From NCBI RefSeq assembly GCF_049445795.1, contig NZ_JBMSDT010000006.1, positions 248,001 to 312,000 on the forward strand: a DNA stretch of 64,000 bases. The letters run 5' to 3'. The translations under genes were made by a program, and so were the position numbers. Under the pieces are notes generated by a model, which saw only the letters and a list, made by a program, of their open reading frames with translations, did not search any database and was not told the DNA's origin. Source of the DNA: Larkinella sp049445795 (GTDB taxonomy: Bacteria > Bacteroidota > Bacteroidia > Cytophagales > Spirosomataceae). This document shows positions 51,134-60,144 of this stretch, piece by piece (within the stretch, counting starts at the first letter, position 1; each line of letters begins with the position of its first letter).

Positions 51134-51149
51134 TGGCACTTCATTCGCA
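51134..51149 (+). promoter_or_regulatory. Candidate sigma-54 (-24/-12) promoter
   Basis: TGGCAC-N5-TCGCA, with GG and GC separated by 10 nt as in TGGCAC-N5-TTGCA; one mismatch. It lies 45 nt before the ATG of the AraC gene. Confidence 0.6.
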
Positions 51150-51193
51150 AGGGATTGAATGACTACTTATTCATCTCCTGTACACCCTCTCCC

Positions 51194-52048
51194 ATGAAAC
51201 GCCATATCCAATTCGAACCGCTGCTGATCCAGCAACTTGAAACGACGCAATGGGCGGTTCCCATGCACACCCACGACTTCTACGAACTCATCGTCGTTCG
51301 GCGGGGCAGCGGTTTTCACACCATCAACGGAAACCGGTTTTCGTATTCGGCCGGTGATATTTTCCTGCTGGGGCCTGCGGACCACCACTGCTTTTGCATT
51401 GAACAGAAAAGTCAGTTCTGTTTGTTATCCTTCACCGAGTCGTATCTAGCGGGGCTGCTCAACACCCGCCATACAATCTGGAAGCATATTCGGAATGCCA
51501 GCCTGTATACAACGCAGGGCCTCACGGGGAGCCTGATCACCAACCCGGCCGATCAGCAGCACCTGGACGCGTTACTAACAATCATTCTGACCGAGCGCAG
51601 CCCTCATTCGCCCGTGATGGCTTCCCTGATGGGGGCTTTGTTGAATCTGCTCGAACGCCAACTGACCCAGGCGCAACTGAAGGCGCTGCCCGCGAAGCCA
51701 TCCAACGATCTGATCCAGGCCCTTGTAGCCCACATCGGCCAGCATATTACCGAGCCGGATCAGTTGCGCATCGAGCAGCTAGCCGAGGTGTTTCATTATT
51801 CGCCGGGCCACCTCAGCACGCTGTTTAAACAGCAGGTGGGCGCATCGCTTCAGCAATACATCATCCAATATAAACTCAAACTGGTCGAAAAACGGCTGCG
51901 CCTGAGTACGCTGACGGTTTCCCAGATTGCCGACGAATTTGGTTTCACCGACATCTGTCACCTGAACAAACTCTTCAAACGGTATTACCGGCAGGCACCC
52001 ATGGGGTATCGCCGGGGTGTAACCGCAGCTTCGGTCGTCGTGAATTGA
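51194..52048 (+). CDS. AraC-family transcriptional regulator (cupin type)
   Basis: 284 residues from ATG 51194 (MKRHIQFEPL). Cupin N-terminus (MHTHDFYELIVVRRG, RFSYSAGDIFLLGPADHH) and two C-terminal HTHs (LRIEQLAEVFHYSPGHLSTLFK and LTVSQIADEFGFTDICHLNKLFKR), ending PMGYRR. Likely transcribed from the sigma-54-type promoter and followed after 21 nt by the lpd-like gene, so the pair forms one unit. Confidence 0.9.
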   Translation: MKRHIQFEPLLIQQLETTQWAVPMHTHDFYELIVVRRGSGFHTINGNRFSYSAGDIFLLGPADHHCFCIEQKSQFCLLSFTESYLAGLLNTRHTIWKHIRNASLYTTQGLTGSLITNPADQQHLDALLTIILTERSPHSPVMASLMGALLNLLERQLTQAQLKALPAKPSNDLIQALVAHIGQHITEPDQLRIEQLAEVFHYSPGHLSTLFKQQVGASLQQYIIQYKLKLVEKRLRLSTLTVSQIADEFGFTDICHLNKLFKRYYRQAPMGYRRGVTAASVVVN

Positions 52049-52069
52049 TTCCTCTAAAACCGCTTTTTT

Positions 52070-53473
52070 ATGGAAACCAGCTTTGATATTGTTGTAATTG
52101 GCTCGGGGCCAGGCGGCTACACGGCTGCCATTCGATCGGCCCAGTTGGGGTATCGGGTTGCGATTATTGAGAAATATGCCACCTTGGGCGGCACGTGTAC
52201 CAATGTCGGATGTATTCCGTCTAAAGCCCTGTTGGATAGCTCCGAACATTTCTACCAGGCCATGCACCAATTCCAGGCGCACGGTATTGACGTCGGACCA
52301 ATCAGTCTGAATTTTGATCAGTTCATGAAACGAAAACGGGAAGTGGTGGCGCAGAATACGGCAGGCTTAGTGTATTTGATGAGAAAAAATAAGATTACTG
52401 TCTTCCACGGAACGGGCAGCTTCGTAGATACGACAACACTGCAAGTTGTTAGCAATGAGCAGAATACGGTTTTGAAAAGCCGGTATTTTATCATCGCAAC
52501 CGGCTCCAAACCATCGACCTTGCCCGGTATACTCATCGACAAAAAGCGAGTCATTACCTCTACCGAACTTCTCTCACTCGGGCAACAACCCAGGAAGCTG
52601 GTAATCATAGGCGGTGGTGTCATCGGGGTGGAGTTGGCATCCGTTTATGCTCGTTTAGGAACTGAAGTGACCATCATTGAATACGCGAACTCACTGATCC
52701 CATTGATGGACAGGGAATTGGGTAAGGCGCTGGCCCGGTCCTTGACTCGATTGAAGATTACAATTCTACTGGGAAGCCGGGTGATGGCTGCAACTCCACG
52801 AGCTGATAAAGCCGTTGTCACATTTCAGGATCAGGCAGGTCAACAGCAGGAACTTCAGGCGGATTACTGTGTCGTGGCTGTTGGACGAAAAGCGTATACG
52901 GAAGGGCTTAAGCTGGAAGCCATCGGTTTGCGCGTGGAAAAGAATGGGAAAATTCCCGTCAATGCGTTTTTGCAGACATCTGTATCCACCATCTATGCCA
53001 TTGGTGATGTAGTTGCGGGCCCCATGCTTGCCCACAAGGCCGAAGATGAAGGCAGCTTCGTTGCCGAGGTAATTAACGGGCAAAAACTGCACCTTCAGTA
53101 TGAGCGGATTCCCAATGTTGTGTATACGTGGCCGGAAGTAGCTTCGGTGGGCTATACGGAAGAACAATTAAACGAAAAGGGGATTGTCTATCACCTCGGT
53201 AAATTTCCTTATTCGGCCAGTGCACGGGCGAGAGCCGCGATGGATACGGAGGGATTTGTGAAGGTGCTCACGGACCCGAAGTATGGCGAAGTTTTGGGCG
53301 TACACATTTTTGGTCCACGAGCCGCTGATGTCATTGGGCAAGCGGTTATTGCCCAGGAGTTTGAGCTTACGGATCAGGGACTCGGCCGAATTTCGTACGC
53401 TCATCCCACATATTCGGAAGCGATGAAAGATGCGTATTTACAGGCGTCAGGCCAGGGAGCTATTAATATCTGA
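52070..53473 (+). CDS. lpdA: Dihydrolipoyl dehydrogenase
   Basis: 467-residue FAD disulfide reductase (E3). FAD motif GSGPGGYTAA, redox pair GGTCTNVGCIPSK (Cys43, Cys48), NAD motif IIGGGVIGVELASVYARLG, AIGDVVAGPMLAHKAEDEG, and the C-terminal HPTYSEAMKDA with the catalytic His-Glu. The class usually has TCLNVGC and HPTLSE; both changes are mild. Orphan: no E1/E2 gene is near. It is GC-poorer than its neighbours and paired with araC. Confidence 0.94.
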   Translation: METSFDIVVIGSGPGGYTAAIRSAQLGYRVAIIEKYATLGGTCTNVGCIPSKALLDSSEHFYQAMHQFQAHGIDVGPISLNFDQFMKRKREVVAQNTAGLVYLMRKNKITVFHGTGSFVDTTTLQVVSNEQNTVLKSRYFIIATGSKPSTLPGILIDKKRVITSTELLSLGQQPRKLVIIGGGVIGVELASVYARLGTEVTIIEYANSLIPLMDRELGKALARSLTRLKITILLGSRVMAATPRADKAVVTFQDQAGQQQELQADYCVVAVGRKAYTEGLKLEAIGLRVEKNGKIPVNAFLQTSVSTIYAIGDVVAGPMLAHKAEDEGSFVAEVINGQKLHLQYERIPNVVYTWPEVASVGYTEEQLNEKGIVYHLGKFPYSASARARAAMDTEGFVKVLTDPKYGEVLGVHIFGPRAADVIGQAVIAQEFELTDQGLGRISYAHPTYSEAMKDAYLQASGQGAINI

Positions 53474-53510
53474 GAAGCCGGAATAAGAAGGCCTTGACAT
53501 GCACTCAGGT

Positions 53511-54410
53511 TCACCGGAGCGAATTGATAACCGCAGCATCCACCCAAAAAATATCTCCGCTTCGGGAAAAGAAGAGGTACTTTCCGTCAGGGGTCACAAA
53601 GGGGCAGAACTCGTAAGAATCGGTATTGATGACCTTGCCCATATTTTTGGCTTTTTGCCACGCACCGGTTTTGCTTTTGAAGCTGATGTACAGATCACCG
53701 GCTCCCAGACCATCCGGGCGTTCGGCGCAGAAAATAATGTAGTTCTCATCCGGCGATACAAAGACATCGGCTTCGTAATGTTCGGTGTTCACGGCGTCTG
53801 CTACTTTCCGGCCCGGCTGGAATTTTCCCCCGGCGTACGGAGAAAACCGGATGTCGTAATTCTTGTCGGTTGTCGCGTTCGTGCCGCCGTTCGATGAAAA
53901 GTACATCGTGCCGGTTTTCGTAAAGGACATATAGTACTCGTTCTTGTCGGTATTGATGGCTGGTCCGGCAGTGATCGGCTCGTTCGACCACCCGTCTTTG
54001 GTCCGCTCGATGTACCAGATGTCAAAATCTTTCTTTTCGCCCTTCCCGTCGACCGCTCGGTCCGAAATGAAATACAACCGCTTTTCATCCGGCGACAGGA
54101 AGGGGTCATTGTACTCGTATTTGTCGCTGCCGATGACGGTTTTCGGCGCTGTCCAGGCGTTTTGCTCAAACCGGATGCACCGAATCTGCGGTTTTTTATT
54201 GATGATCACCGCATAGTAGAACTCCTTCCCATCTTTCGAAAAAACCGACCCGTATTCGTAATGATCTTTCAGAGAAACCAGATCCGGGGCGAAGACAACC
54301 GGAACCATACCGGGTGGTTTCTGATTCAGATACATCGGGGTTGTTGGTTGCGCCAGGAGCGAACCAGCGAAAACCAGGACCAGCGCAAAGGCCGTTCGTA
54401 AACAGTTCAT
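53511..54410 (-). CDS. Secreted PD40/TolB-like beta-propeller
   Basis: 299 residues with a Sec signal (LVLVFAGSLLAQ). WD40-like PD40 blades: YEYGSVFSKDGKEFYYAV, YNDPFLSPDEKRLYFISDR, EYYMSFTKTGTMYFSSNGG, EADVFVSPDENYIIFCAE and EFCPFVTPDGKYLFFSRSGD. Likely periplasmic; often annotated as exo-alpha-sialidase- or TolB-like without proof of activity. It converges on lpdA with a 37-nt gap. Confidence 0.85.
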   Translation of the reverse strand: MNCLRTAFALVLVFAGSLLAQPTTPMYLNQKPPGMVPVVFAPDLVSLKDHYEYGSVFSKDGKEFYYAVIINKKPQIRCIRFEQNAWTAPKTVIGSDKYEYNDPFLSPDEKRLYFISDRAVDGKGEKKDFDIWYIERTKDGWSNEPITAGPAINTDKNEYYMSFTKTGTMYFSSNGGTNATTDKNYDIRFSPYAGGKFQPGRKVADAVNTEHYEADVFVSPDENYIIFCAERPDGLGAGDLYISFKSKTGAWQKAKNMGKVINTDSYEFCPFVTPDGKYLFFSRSGDIFWVDAAVINSLR

Positions 54411-54463
54411 ACCCGATCAGGGAGTTAGGAGGGAATTTATCAAAAGCAACTTTATTGATAATT

Positions 54464-55903
54464 TCAGCCAAAAGCAATGCCGGGCCAAACATCCTTCAAC
54501 GCCCGCCGGGCCGCATGGTAGCCGCACATCCCGTGGACGCCACCGCCCGGGGGCGTCGATGAAGAGCAGATGTACAGCCCTTTGGCCGAGGTGCGGTAGG
54601 GCGACCAGCGCAGGGCCGGACGCGTGAACAACTGGCCGATGTCGATGATGCCGCCGTTGATGTCGCCCCCGATGTAGTTGGGATTGTGCTCCTCCATTTG
54701 CGCCGGACTCAGCGTGTTCCGGGCCAGAATCCGCTCCCGAAAACCGGGAGCAAACCGTTCCACCTGTCGTTCGATGGCATCGGTCATGTCCACCGGCGAG
54801 CCGTTCGGAAGGTGGCAGTACGCCCAGGCTGTATGCTTGCCCGCGGGTGCCCGGGTTGGGTCGAACAGACTTTGCTGCGCCAGCAGGACATACGGTTTGT
54901 CAGGATGGCGACCGTCGGCAGCCTGTTGCTCCGAGTCGGCGATTTCTTCGAGCGTGTTGCCCAGGTGGACGGTTCCGGCCCGGCGGCAGGCTTCGTTCGT
55001 AAACGGAATGGGGCCATCGAGCGCCCAGTCGACCTTGAAAACGCCCATGCCGTAGCGATACCGCCCCAGTTGCCAGCGGTACAACGACGAAAACCGGTGA
55101 CCGGCGATTTGCAGCAGTTGGCGGGGCGTTACATCGAATAAAACCGCCCTGGAAGAAGGAAGTTGCGCGAGCGAACGGACGAAGACGCTCGTTTCAATTT
55201 TTCCGCCCAGGGCCTGAAAATGAGCCGCCAGCGCTCGGGCAATCTCCCGTGAACCGCCCTTCGGCAAGGGCCAGCCAATCCGGTGGGCGGCCGTCATCAG
55301 CACGAGGCTGATGGCCGAAGTCGCCAGGTTCGTCAGGGGTTGAATCGAGTGGGCTGCCATGCCCGCCCACAGGCCCCGTGCCTGTTTGGTTTGAAACCGG
55401 TTCGCCGTCCAGGTCGAGGGAGGCAGGGCTTTCAGGCCGAATTGGGCAAAATCAATCGGGTGTTTCGGAAACGTCAGCGGACCCAGCAAATCGGCATCGA
55501 TGCGGGGCCATTGCTCGACGACGGGCCCCAGCAATTTCAAATACGCTCGTTCATCCGGCCCCAGCAAGCGAGCGGTTTCTTCCACCGACCGGGTCAGGAG
55601 AGCGGCCGTGCCATCGTCGAACGGGTGGGCCGCAGCCACGGGCGGTTCGATGAACTCCAGGCCGTAGTCGGCCAGGGGTAAGGAGCGGAAAAACGGGGAG
55701 TTGACCGCCAGCGGATGGATGGCCGAGCAGGTGTCGTGCAAAAAACCGGGCAGCGTCAGATCCATCGAGCGCAGTCCCCCGCCAACCTCGGGCTTGCCTT
55801 CGAGCACCAGCACCGAAAGCCCGGCCTGTTGCAGGGTAATGGCGGCCGCCAGCCCATTCGGACCGGAACCCACAACGACGGCGTCAAAATCTGGTTTACT
55901 CAT
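54464..55903 (-). CDS. CrtI/phytoene-dehydrogenase-like FAD oxidoreductase
   Basis: 479 residues from ATG 55903 (MSKPDFDAVVVG; the TTG at 55912 is less likely). Rossmann FAD motif VVGSGPNGLAAAITLQQAG, LEGKPEVGGGLRS, and a C-terminal flavin contact ICSSSTPPGGGVHGMCGYHAA. Resembles the NAD(P)/FAD-dependent oxidoreductases called PYROXD2/carotenoid desaturase-like. No phytoene synthase or other carotenoid gene is near, so the substrate is open. Confidence 0.88.
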   Translation of the reverse strand: MSKPDFDAVVVGSGPNGLAAAITLQQAGLSVLVLEGKPEVGGGLRSMDLTLPGFLHDTCSAIHPLAVNSPFFRSLPLADYGLEFIEPPVAAAHPFDDGTAALLTRSVEETARLLGPDERAYLKLLGPVVEQWPRIDADLLGPLTFPKHPIDFAQFGLKALPPSTWTANRFQTKQARGLWAGMAAHSIQPLTNLATSAISLVLMTAAHRIGWPLPKGGSREIARALAAHFQALGGKIETSVFVRSLAQLPSSRAVLFDVTPRQLLQIAGHRFSSLYRWQLGRYRYGMGVFKVDWALDGPIPFTNEACRRAGTVHLGNTLEEIADSEQQAADGRHPDKPYVLLAQQSLFDPTRAPAGKHTAWAYCHLPNGSPVDMTDAIERQVERFAPGFRERILARNTLSPAQMEEHNPNYIGGDINGGIIDIGQLFTRPALRWSPYRTSAKGLYICSSSTPPGGGVHGMCGYHAARRALKDVWPGIAFG

Positions 55904-55915
55904 GTTTTTCAAAAT

Positions 55916-55997
55916 GTTGTTACACAGGGTTAATCAGAGATTATCAGAGAAGTCCTCTGGTCTACTCTGATTAACCCTGATAAACTCTGTGTAACAA
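55916..55997. repeat. Palindromic repeat family F3, copy 2
   Basis: GTTGTTACACAGGGTTAATCAGAG (55916-55939) faces CTCTGATTAACCCT-10 nt-GTGTAACAAC (55964-55997). The 10-nt insert gataaactct breaks the right arm. Same core as 14617-14712. It lies in the leader of the CrtI-like gene. Confidence 0.8.
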
Positions 55998-56066
55998 CCC
56001 TCATTTAAACTTCCGGTCGGAACAACACCTGCCCATTCGGAGAAACTCGCCCGGCCGTGATTGGGT

Positions 56067-56492
56067 TCAAAAGTGAGGCAAAGGCGACAAATCCGGCTCA
56101 AGGCAAGAAACCCGGGCAGTAGCGGTCATCAATCTTTCGGCCGAGTAATAACGGCTTAGCAGTTCCCGGGAATCTGCCAGGTCCTCATTGGCCGAAAGAA
56201 AATCCAGCCAACCCGTTTCTGCGCTCTCCTGCATCCGGTGGTAAATGATCCGACAGAAAGCGACGGTAATGGTTTGATGGTATTTTTCAGGAGCTCCCTG
56301 GGCTATTGCGTACAGGCGAAGCAGGGTGGTAATCCGGTCCAGGCCCTGCTGGAAGTCCGACGCCTGCCGGAATTGCAACCAGGCGAGCCGTATGTGGGCC
56401 TCATGCGTAAAGAGATGTTTATCGAGGGTTGTGGATTCGAATTCCAGGAGAAATGTTTCATCACATAAACTCCGGTGAGTTGTCAGTGTCAT
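56067..56492 (-). CDS. Conserved-looking hypothetical protein
   Basis: 141 residues from ATG 56492 (MTLTTHRSLCDETF); an open frame extends further to 56660. Helical, with LFTHEAHIRLAWLQFRQ, LDRITTLLRLYAIAQG and KYHQTITVAFCRIIYHRM; the HEAH...KYHQT arrangement recalls a small all-alpha family with conserved His seen in Bacteroidota, but I cannot name it. No signal peptide. It is 76 nt downstream of an AraC gene on the same strand. Confidence 0.6.
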   Translation of the reverse strand: MTLTTHRSLCDETFLLEFESTTLDKHLFTHEAHIRLAWLQFRQASDFQQGLDRITTLLRLYAIAQGAPEKYHQTITVAFCRIIYHRMQESAETGWLDFLSANEDLADSRELLSRYYSAERLMTATARVSCLEPDLSPLPHF

Positions 56493-56568
56493 GGCACTAC
56501 ACGGGATGGTTCTGGCACAAAGGTAGCCGCCCGCTTTGTCCTGATTTTCTCGAAAATTGAGAATTTGG

Positions 56569-57462
56569 TTACCGTCTGTACCGTTTTCTAAATTGGGCGG
56601 GGCTGCAGGAAAAATGCCGTTTAAAGAGGCCACAGAATGAACCAAGGCTTTCGAAACCAACCAGAAAGCTTACCTCGGCTACCGAAAAACCGGTGGCAAG
56701 CAGGAGATGCCGGGCCTGACGCAACCGGACCTGTGTGAGATACTGATGTGGAGTCTGGTGAAACAGGTCGGCAAAGCGCCGGAGCAGGTGAAAGGCGTTT
56801 AAACCCACCTGCTGGGCGATGGTTTCAAGCGTCAGGGGCTGGGCATACTGCTCGTCGATCAGGTGACGGGCTTCATACAACCGGGCATACAATGCTTTCT
56901 GCGTGCTGGCTTTTACAACGGGCAGTTGTTGCCTATGCCGCTGGTGGTGACGGTTGGCTCGGACGAGTCGCTCAAAGAAGAAATAGGCCTGTTCTTCGCC
57001 GTCTCTCTGGTTCGGTTTTTCACGTTCGGCCCAGTTGAGTAAAGCCTGGGGAGCCAGTTCACCGTACGTATACCGTCGCTGCACAAACTCAAGGGATTCC
57101 GGCCGGGTTGGGTCCTGTAGTTCGTTCGGGTGGGTCAGCGCCGACAAGACATTTTTCATCAATTCGCGGTGAAAGAAAATCAGGCAAACGTGGGTAGGGA
57201 CGCGGCCCGGTTCGATTTCAAAACCGATTGAACTCCCTTGATTCAGCAGGAATCCGTACCGGCTTTGCAATCGCCAGGTTTGTTGATCAATCGTGTAGCG
57301 GACGTTGCCATTCAGGGTGAGCAATACCCCCGTCAAGCCTTCGTGTTCGGGAAAGCAATAAGGTGACCTGAGCTGTGCGTTCACCAGGACAGAGGTTTCG
57401 GACTGGCTAACCCGTTGAACCCGGTTGGAGTTCATCGTAGGCAACGTATTATGAATCTGCAT
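56569..57462 (-). CDS. AraC-family transcriptional regulator
   Basis: 297 residues from ATG 57462 (MQIHNTLPTMNSN; ATG 57435 is as likely). N-terminal ligand domain (LTGVLLTLNGNVRYTID, FLLNQGSSIGFEIEPG) and C-terminal HTH pair: LTLETIAQQVGLNAFHLLRRF and FSVAEVSFLVGFESLGSFCGLFKRH, ending SPAQFRKRYRR. Lies between a DUF3703-like gene and the hypothetical at 56067, all on the minus strand. Confidence 0.9.
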   Translation of the reverse strand: MQIHNTLPTMNSNRVQRVSQSETSVLVNAQLRSPYCFPEHEGLTGVLLTLNGNVRYTIDQQTWRLQSRYGFLLNQGSSIGFEIEPGRVPTHVCLIFFHRELMKNVLSALTHPNELQDPTRPESLEFVQRRYTYGELAPQALLNWAEREKPNQRDGEEQAYFFFERLVRANRHHQRHRQQLPVVKASTQKALYARLYEARHLIDEQYAQPLTLETIAQQVGLNAFHLLRRFADLFHQTPHQYLTQVRLRQARHLLLATGFSVAEVSFLVGFESLGSFCGLFKRHFSCSPAQFRKRYRR

Positions 57463-57574
57463 GGCTGACAGAAAGATGGAAAGACTCCCGGTTGACTTTT
57501 TCTGTTGAAAGGACGCCTGTGCGCGGGTTCGAGGAGATGGCCCAGACGAATTCGATAACGCTCCGCTGGTCAAA

Positions 57575-57955
57575 TCAATTCACGGGCTCAATCCCTGCCT
57601 GTCTGAAAATAACCTGCAAATCCTCCTGAATAGGAAACGGTTTCAGAGCCGGGACATTCGAGCCTCCGGGGTTGCCAACCGGAATGACCCCGACGAACGA
57701 TTTTACTCCGCCCACCAGCAGGCGCGGAATCTGGCCCAGCACCTCGGAAAAGCTTTTGATTTTTAGTCCGAACAGAAGCATTTTCCAATGCACGAAGCTA
57801 TGTTCGTACGGGTAAGCCTGTCCGAGGATGTGCGCTCTTTCCAGGTGTCTCCACGCCAGCGGGAGATTCCCGACGTTGAGGTGTACCTGATACAACTGTA
57901 GCTCCCGTTTGTAAAAGGGTCGGAGCGCTTTTGGCATGACGGTGTTGAACTTCAT
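57575..57955 (-). CDS. DUF3703-like small protein
   Basis: 126 residues. The pattern ALRPFYKRELQLYQVHLNVGNLPLAWRHLERAHILGQAY with HSFVHWKMLLFGLK matches the DUF3703 helical family (helices with a TPR-like look). Function unknown; such genes sometimes occur near metal or stress loci, none of which is seen here. It starts 93 nt after the upstream lipoprotein gene ends. Confidence 0.65.
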   Translation of the reverse strand: MKFNTVMPKALRPFYKRELQLYQVHLNVGNLPLAWRHLERAHILGQAYPYEHSFVHWKMLLFGLKIKSFSEVLGQIPRLLVGGVKSFVGVIPVGNPGGSNVPALKPFPIQEDLQVIFRQAGIEPVN

Positions 57956-58048
57956 CGGCCTTGCGTGTTCATGTGAGGGTATTGATCTTTTTTAGACAAA
58001 GGTAAGGACTGCCTTGCATTGACAGCCTTACCCCATTGCCGGAAAAAG

Positions 58049-59176
58049 TCATTTAAAAATAGCCTGATCAAAATAGCGAGCTGGCAGCGGTTCACAGATA
58101 CTTTCCGGCGTGGCCCGAAGCGGAGGGGGAACATCCACCAGCACTTGCCGTTGCAGCAAAACGGTTTTCCATTCATCATCCTCGGGTTTGCCGGTACAGA
58201 CGCCCAGCGAAGGACTTGAAGTCGACAATTCGGCGCGCTTGCCGGCGTAAATGATGGCATCAAAAATCTCCTCTAACTGCATACCGGGATACAAATCAAT
58301 CAGTTGACCGTCGGGGCCTTTGGCGGCTGTGTTGATGCTCGCCGGGAGCTCTCCGATTGGCGTGTCTGCGAGCAGGCCAATACCGGGTTTGGGCCAGGTT
58401 GCAAACAAATTCTCCACCGTCGGAAGTTCCTCTTCTTCCACGCCAAACCCGCTGTAAAAGGCGACTGTAAACGTGGTTCCCGGATGGCTCTCTTCCAGTT
58501 GGGTCAGGGCGCTTTTGGTCCGGCTATCGGCTTTGCTGCGTTCGACGTGTGGCCCTCCGGCCACAAAAAGAACGTTCTGGTTTGCCTGATACACTTCTTT
58601 CTCCAGAACCTGAACCATGCTTGACTCGCGCTCTGTCAGAAAAGGCAGGTAATCCGTCGGCCCCTGGACGAGCGCCCAGTCGATGGGGGGATCCAACAGC
58701 AGAATCCGGATTTGCTGGTCATGCGGTAGGTCTTGATTGAGACTTCTGACGTGGTTAATCATTCGTAAATACACCGGGGCATCGTAGGTTGTGTTGACCT
58801 GCGTATTGTTCCGCCAAACCTGCTTGATTTCGGCTTCAGACACTTCACCGCCTTGCGTATAGGCATCCATCAGGCTCTGATACAAAGAGTTGCCCCCCTC
58901 GAAAGCAATAGTTCTAACCTTCCGCTGAAAGTCAGGATGATCCAGAACCTGCTCGACGATATCCCAGATTTCCTGGTTGTAATGCAGTTCTGAAAGGGCG
59001 ACCGTCTGGTAGGTATCAAACAACGAAACGATGCCCCGGGCGGCATCGGTGGGAACCGTTGACGGATCGACAGGTGGATCAACCGGCTCGACCTGACAGC
59101 TTATCAGACCCACCAGGAGCCAGCCCACCAGGCCGTGAATACATCGTTGGAACGGTTTTTTTCGAAAGAAACGCAT
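58049..59176 (-). CDS. Uncharacterised lipoprotein, possible ChaN/erythromycin-esterase-like fold
   Basis: 375 residues. Lipoprotein signal with LISC (Cys27) and a Pro/Val-rich tether. The body opens with TVALSELHYNQEIWDIVEQV and RTIAFEGGNSLYQSL and later has LFVAGGPHVERS; this Glu/His spacing recalls the EreA/ChaN/TIKI group of metal-dependent hydrolases, but the similarity is weak and no catalytic set is certain. A Cys near the C-terminus (SLGVCTGKP, SICEPLP) may form a disulfide. Role unknown. Confidence 0.6.
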   Translation of the reverse strand: MRFFRKKPFQRCIHGLVGWLLVGLISCQVEPVDPPVDPSTVPTDAARGIVSLFDTYQTVALSELHYNQEIWDIVEQVLDHPDFQRKVRTIAFEGGNSLYQSLMDAYTQGGEVSEAEIKQVWRNNTQVNTTYDAPVYLRMINHVRSLNQDLPHDQQIRILLLDPPIDWALVQGPTDYLPFLTERESSMVQVLEKEVYQANQNVLFVAGGPHVERSKADSRTKSALTQLEESHPGTTFTVAFYSGFGVEEEELPTVENLFATWPKPGIGLLADTPIGELPASINTAAKGPDGQLIDLYPGMQLEEIFDAIIYAGKRAELSTSSPSLGVCTGKPEDDEWKTVLLQRQVLVDVPPPLRATPESICEPLPARYFDQAIFK

Positions 59177-59234
59177 AGGTTGAAAAGTGATTTTAAATGG
59201 TTACAACTACAATTACGAAAGCCGGATCGCCCAA

Positions 59235-59264
59235 TTTTCAGCGAAAACCGTTTTCGGTTGAAAA
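59235..59264 (-). terminator. Terminator of the export operon
   Basis: Stem around CGAAAAC-c-GTTTTCG extended by ttttca / ttgaaaa; 11 nt or so past the stop of the last barrel gene on the minus strand. Confidence 0.5.
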
Positions 59265-59274
59265 AGGGAAGGCG

Positions 59275-60144
59275 TTACTTCACAGCCACGGTTACCTGAA
59301 AAAAAGGCGCAGGATCGGCGATGGAAAACGTGGCGGTTCGCTTGTTGTCGCCCAGGTCAATGAAGGGGCCAAAGCTGACTACCCCTTTTTGGTCGGCTTC
59401 GTAAATCTCCAGCCGCCGACGGACGAAATACCCCGACCGCACCTGCAGCGACAGATAAGCCAGCAACCGGTATTCCCAACCGACGCCAGCTTCAACCTGT
59501 CTGATCTGGACGTAACGTCTCAGCCGTTCTTCCGACAACCGGTACGAATCATTGTTTCCCCCGACGGAGGCTGAAAACTCATGCCGACGCCGGGGCTTAT
59601 ACGTCGCCTGCAACCGAGCGGGCAGGATCGCCCGCCATTGCCATTTCTCCGTTATTTTCTGGTCGATTTCCAGCGTCGGTATCAGCATATGACCGTAGAA
59701 CTGCCCAATGTAGCCCAAACCGCCCGCATAGCTGAGTCGGTCGGAACGCTGAACGCGTACCCGAAAGGCCGTTGTGAACCGCCAGGCCGCCCCGACCCGG
59801 CCTGCCAAATCGGAATAGAGTCCACTACCCGCCAGAAATTGGCCCTGCACCCGTTCGTTGAACGAATGCAGGTGAATGAGCTGAGCGGATAACCCAAACA
59901 ACGACTCGGCCCCGCCCGGCAACCCACCCGCCCGCAGCCATTCGGTCCTGAGTCCGGCAAGCCAGGTCCGGTGTTCGGACCGTCGGATGGGGGCATTCAG
60001 GTTGAACGTGTACTTCGTCAGCGAGTGGGTGAGGGCATGATCCACCGGCGAGTGGTTGACCGCCAGCGATACCAACGAACGATCCTGCGCCTGCGCCAGC
60101 GTAACGACCAGATTGGCAATCAGCCAGCCGAACCGGGTTTTCAT
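59275..60144 (-). CDS. Predicted outer-membrane beta-barrel, export operon (barrel 2)
   Basis: 289 residues with a signal peptide (WLIANLVVTLAQA-Q). The rest alternates aromatic and small residues in strand-like stretches: RTWLAGLRTEWLRAGG, LSYAGGLGYIGQFYGHM, YLSLQVRSGYFVRRRLEIY, ending FFQVTVAVK with a terminal strand typical of outer-membrane barrels. No family recognised with confidence. Its start overlaps the stop of barrel 1 by 4 nt, so the two are translationally coupled, and both are coupled to an ABC exporter. Confidence 0.7.
   Translation of the reverse strand: MKTRFGWLIANLVVTLAQAQDRSLVSLAVNHSPVDHALTHSLTKYTFNLNAPIRRSEHRTWLAGLRTEWLRAGGLPGGAESLFGLSAQLIHLHSFNERVQGQFLAGSGLYSDLAGRVGAAWRFTTAFRVRVQRSDRLSYAGGLGYIGQFYGHMLIPTLEIDQKITEKWQWRAILPARLQATYKPRRRHEFSASVGGNNDSYRLSEERLRRYVQIRQVEAGVGWEYRLLAYLSLQVRSGYFVRRRLEIYEADQKGVVSFGPFIDLGDNKRTATFSIADPAPFFQVTVAVK

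Noticed and set aside
52070..53473. Mercuric reductase or other disulfide reductase
   Set aside because: The GGTCxNVGCIPSK and HPTxSE motifs and the length are those of dihydrolipoyl dehydrogenase; no HMA domain or C-terminal Cys pair.
54464..55903. Carotenoid biosynthesis gene
   Set aside because: The fold fits, but no crtB, crtY or similar gene lies near and the family also contains unrelated oxidoreductases.
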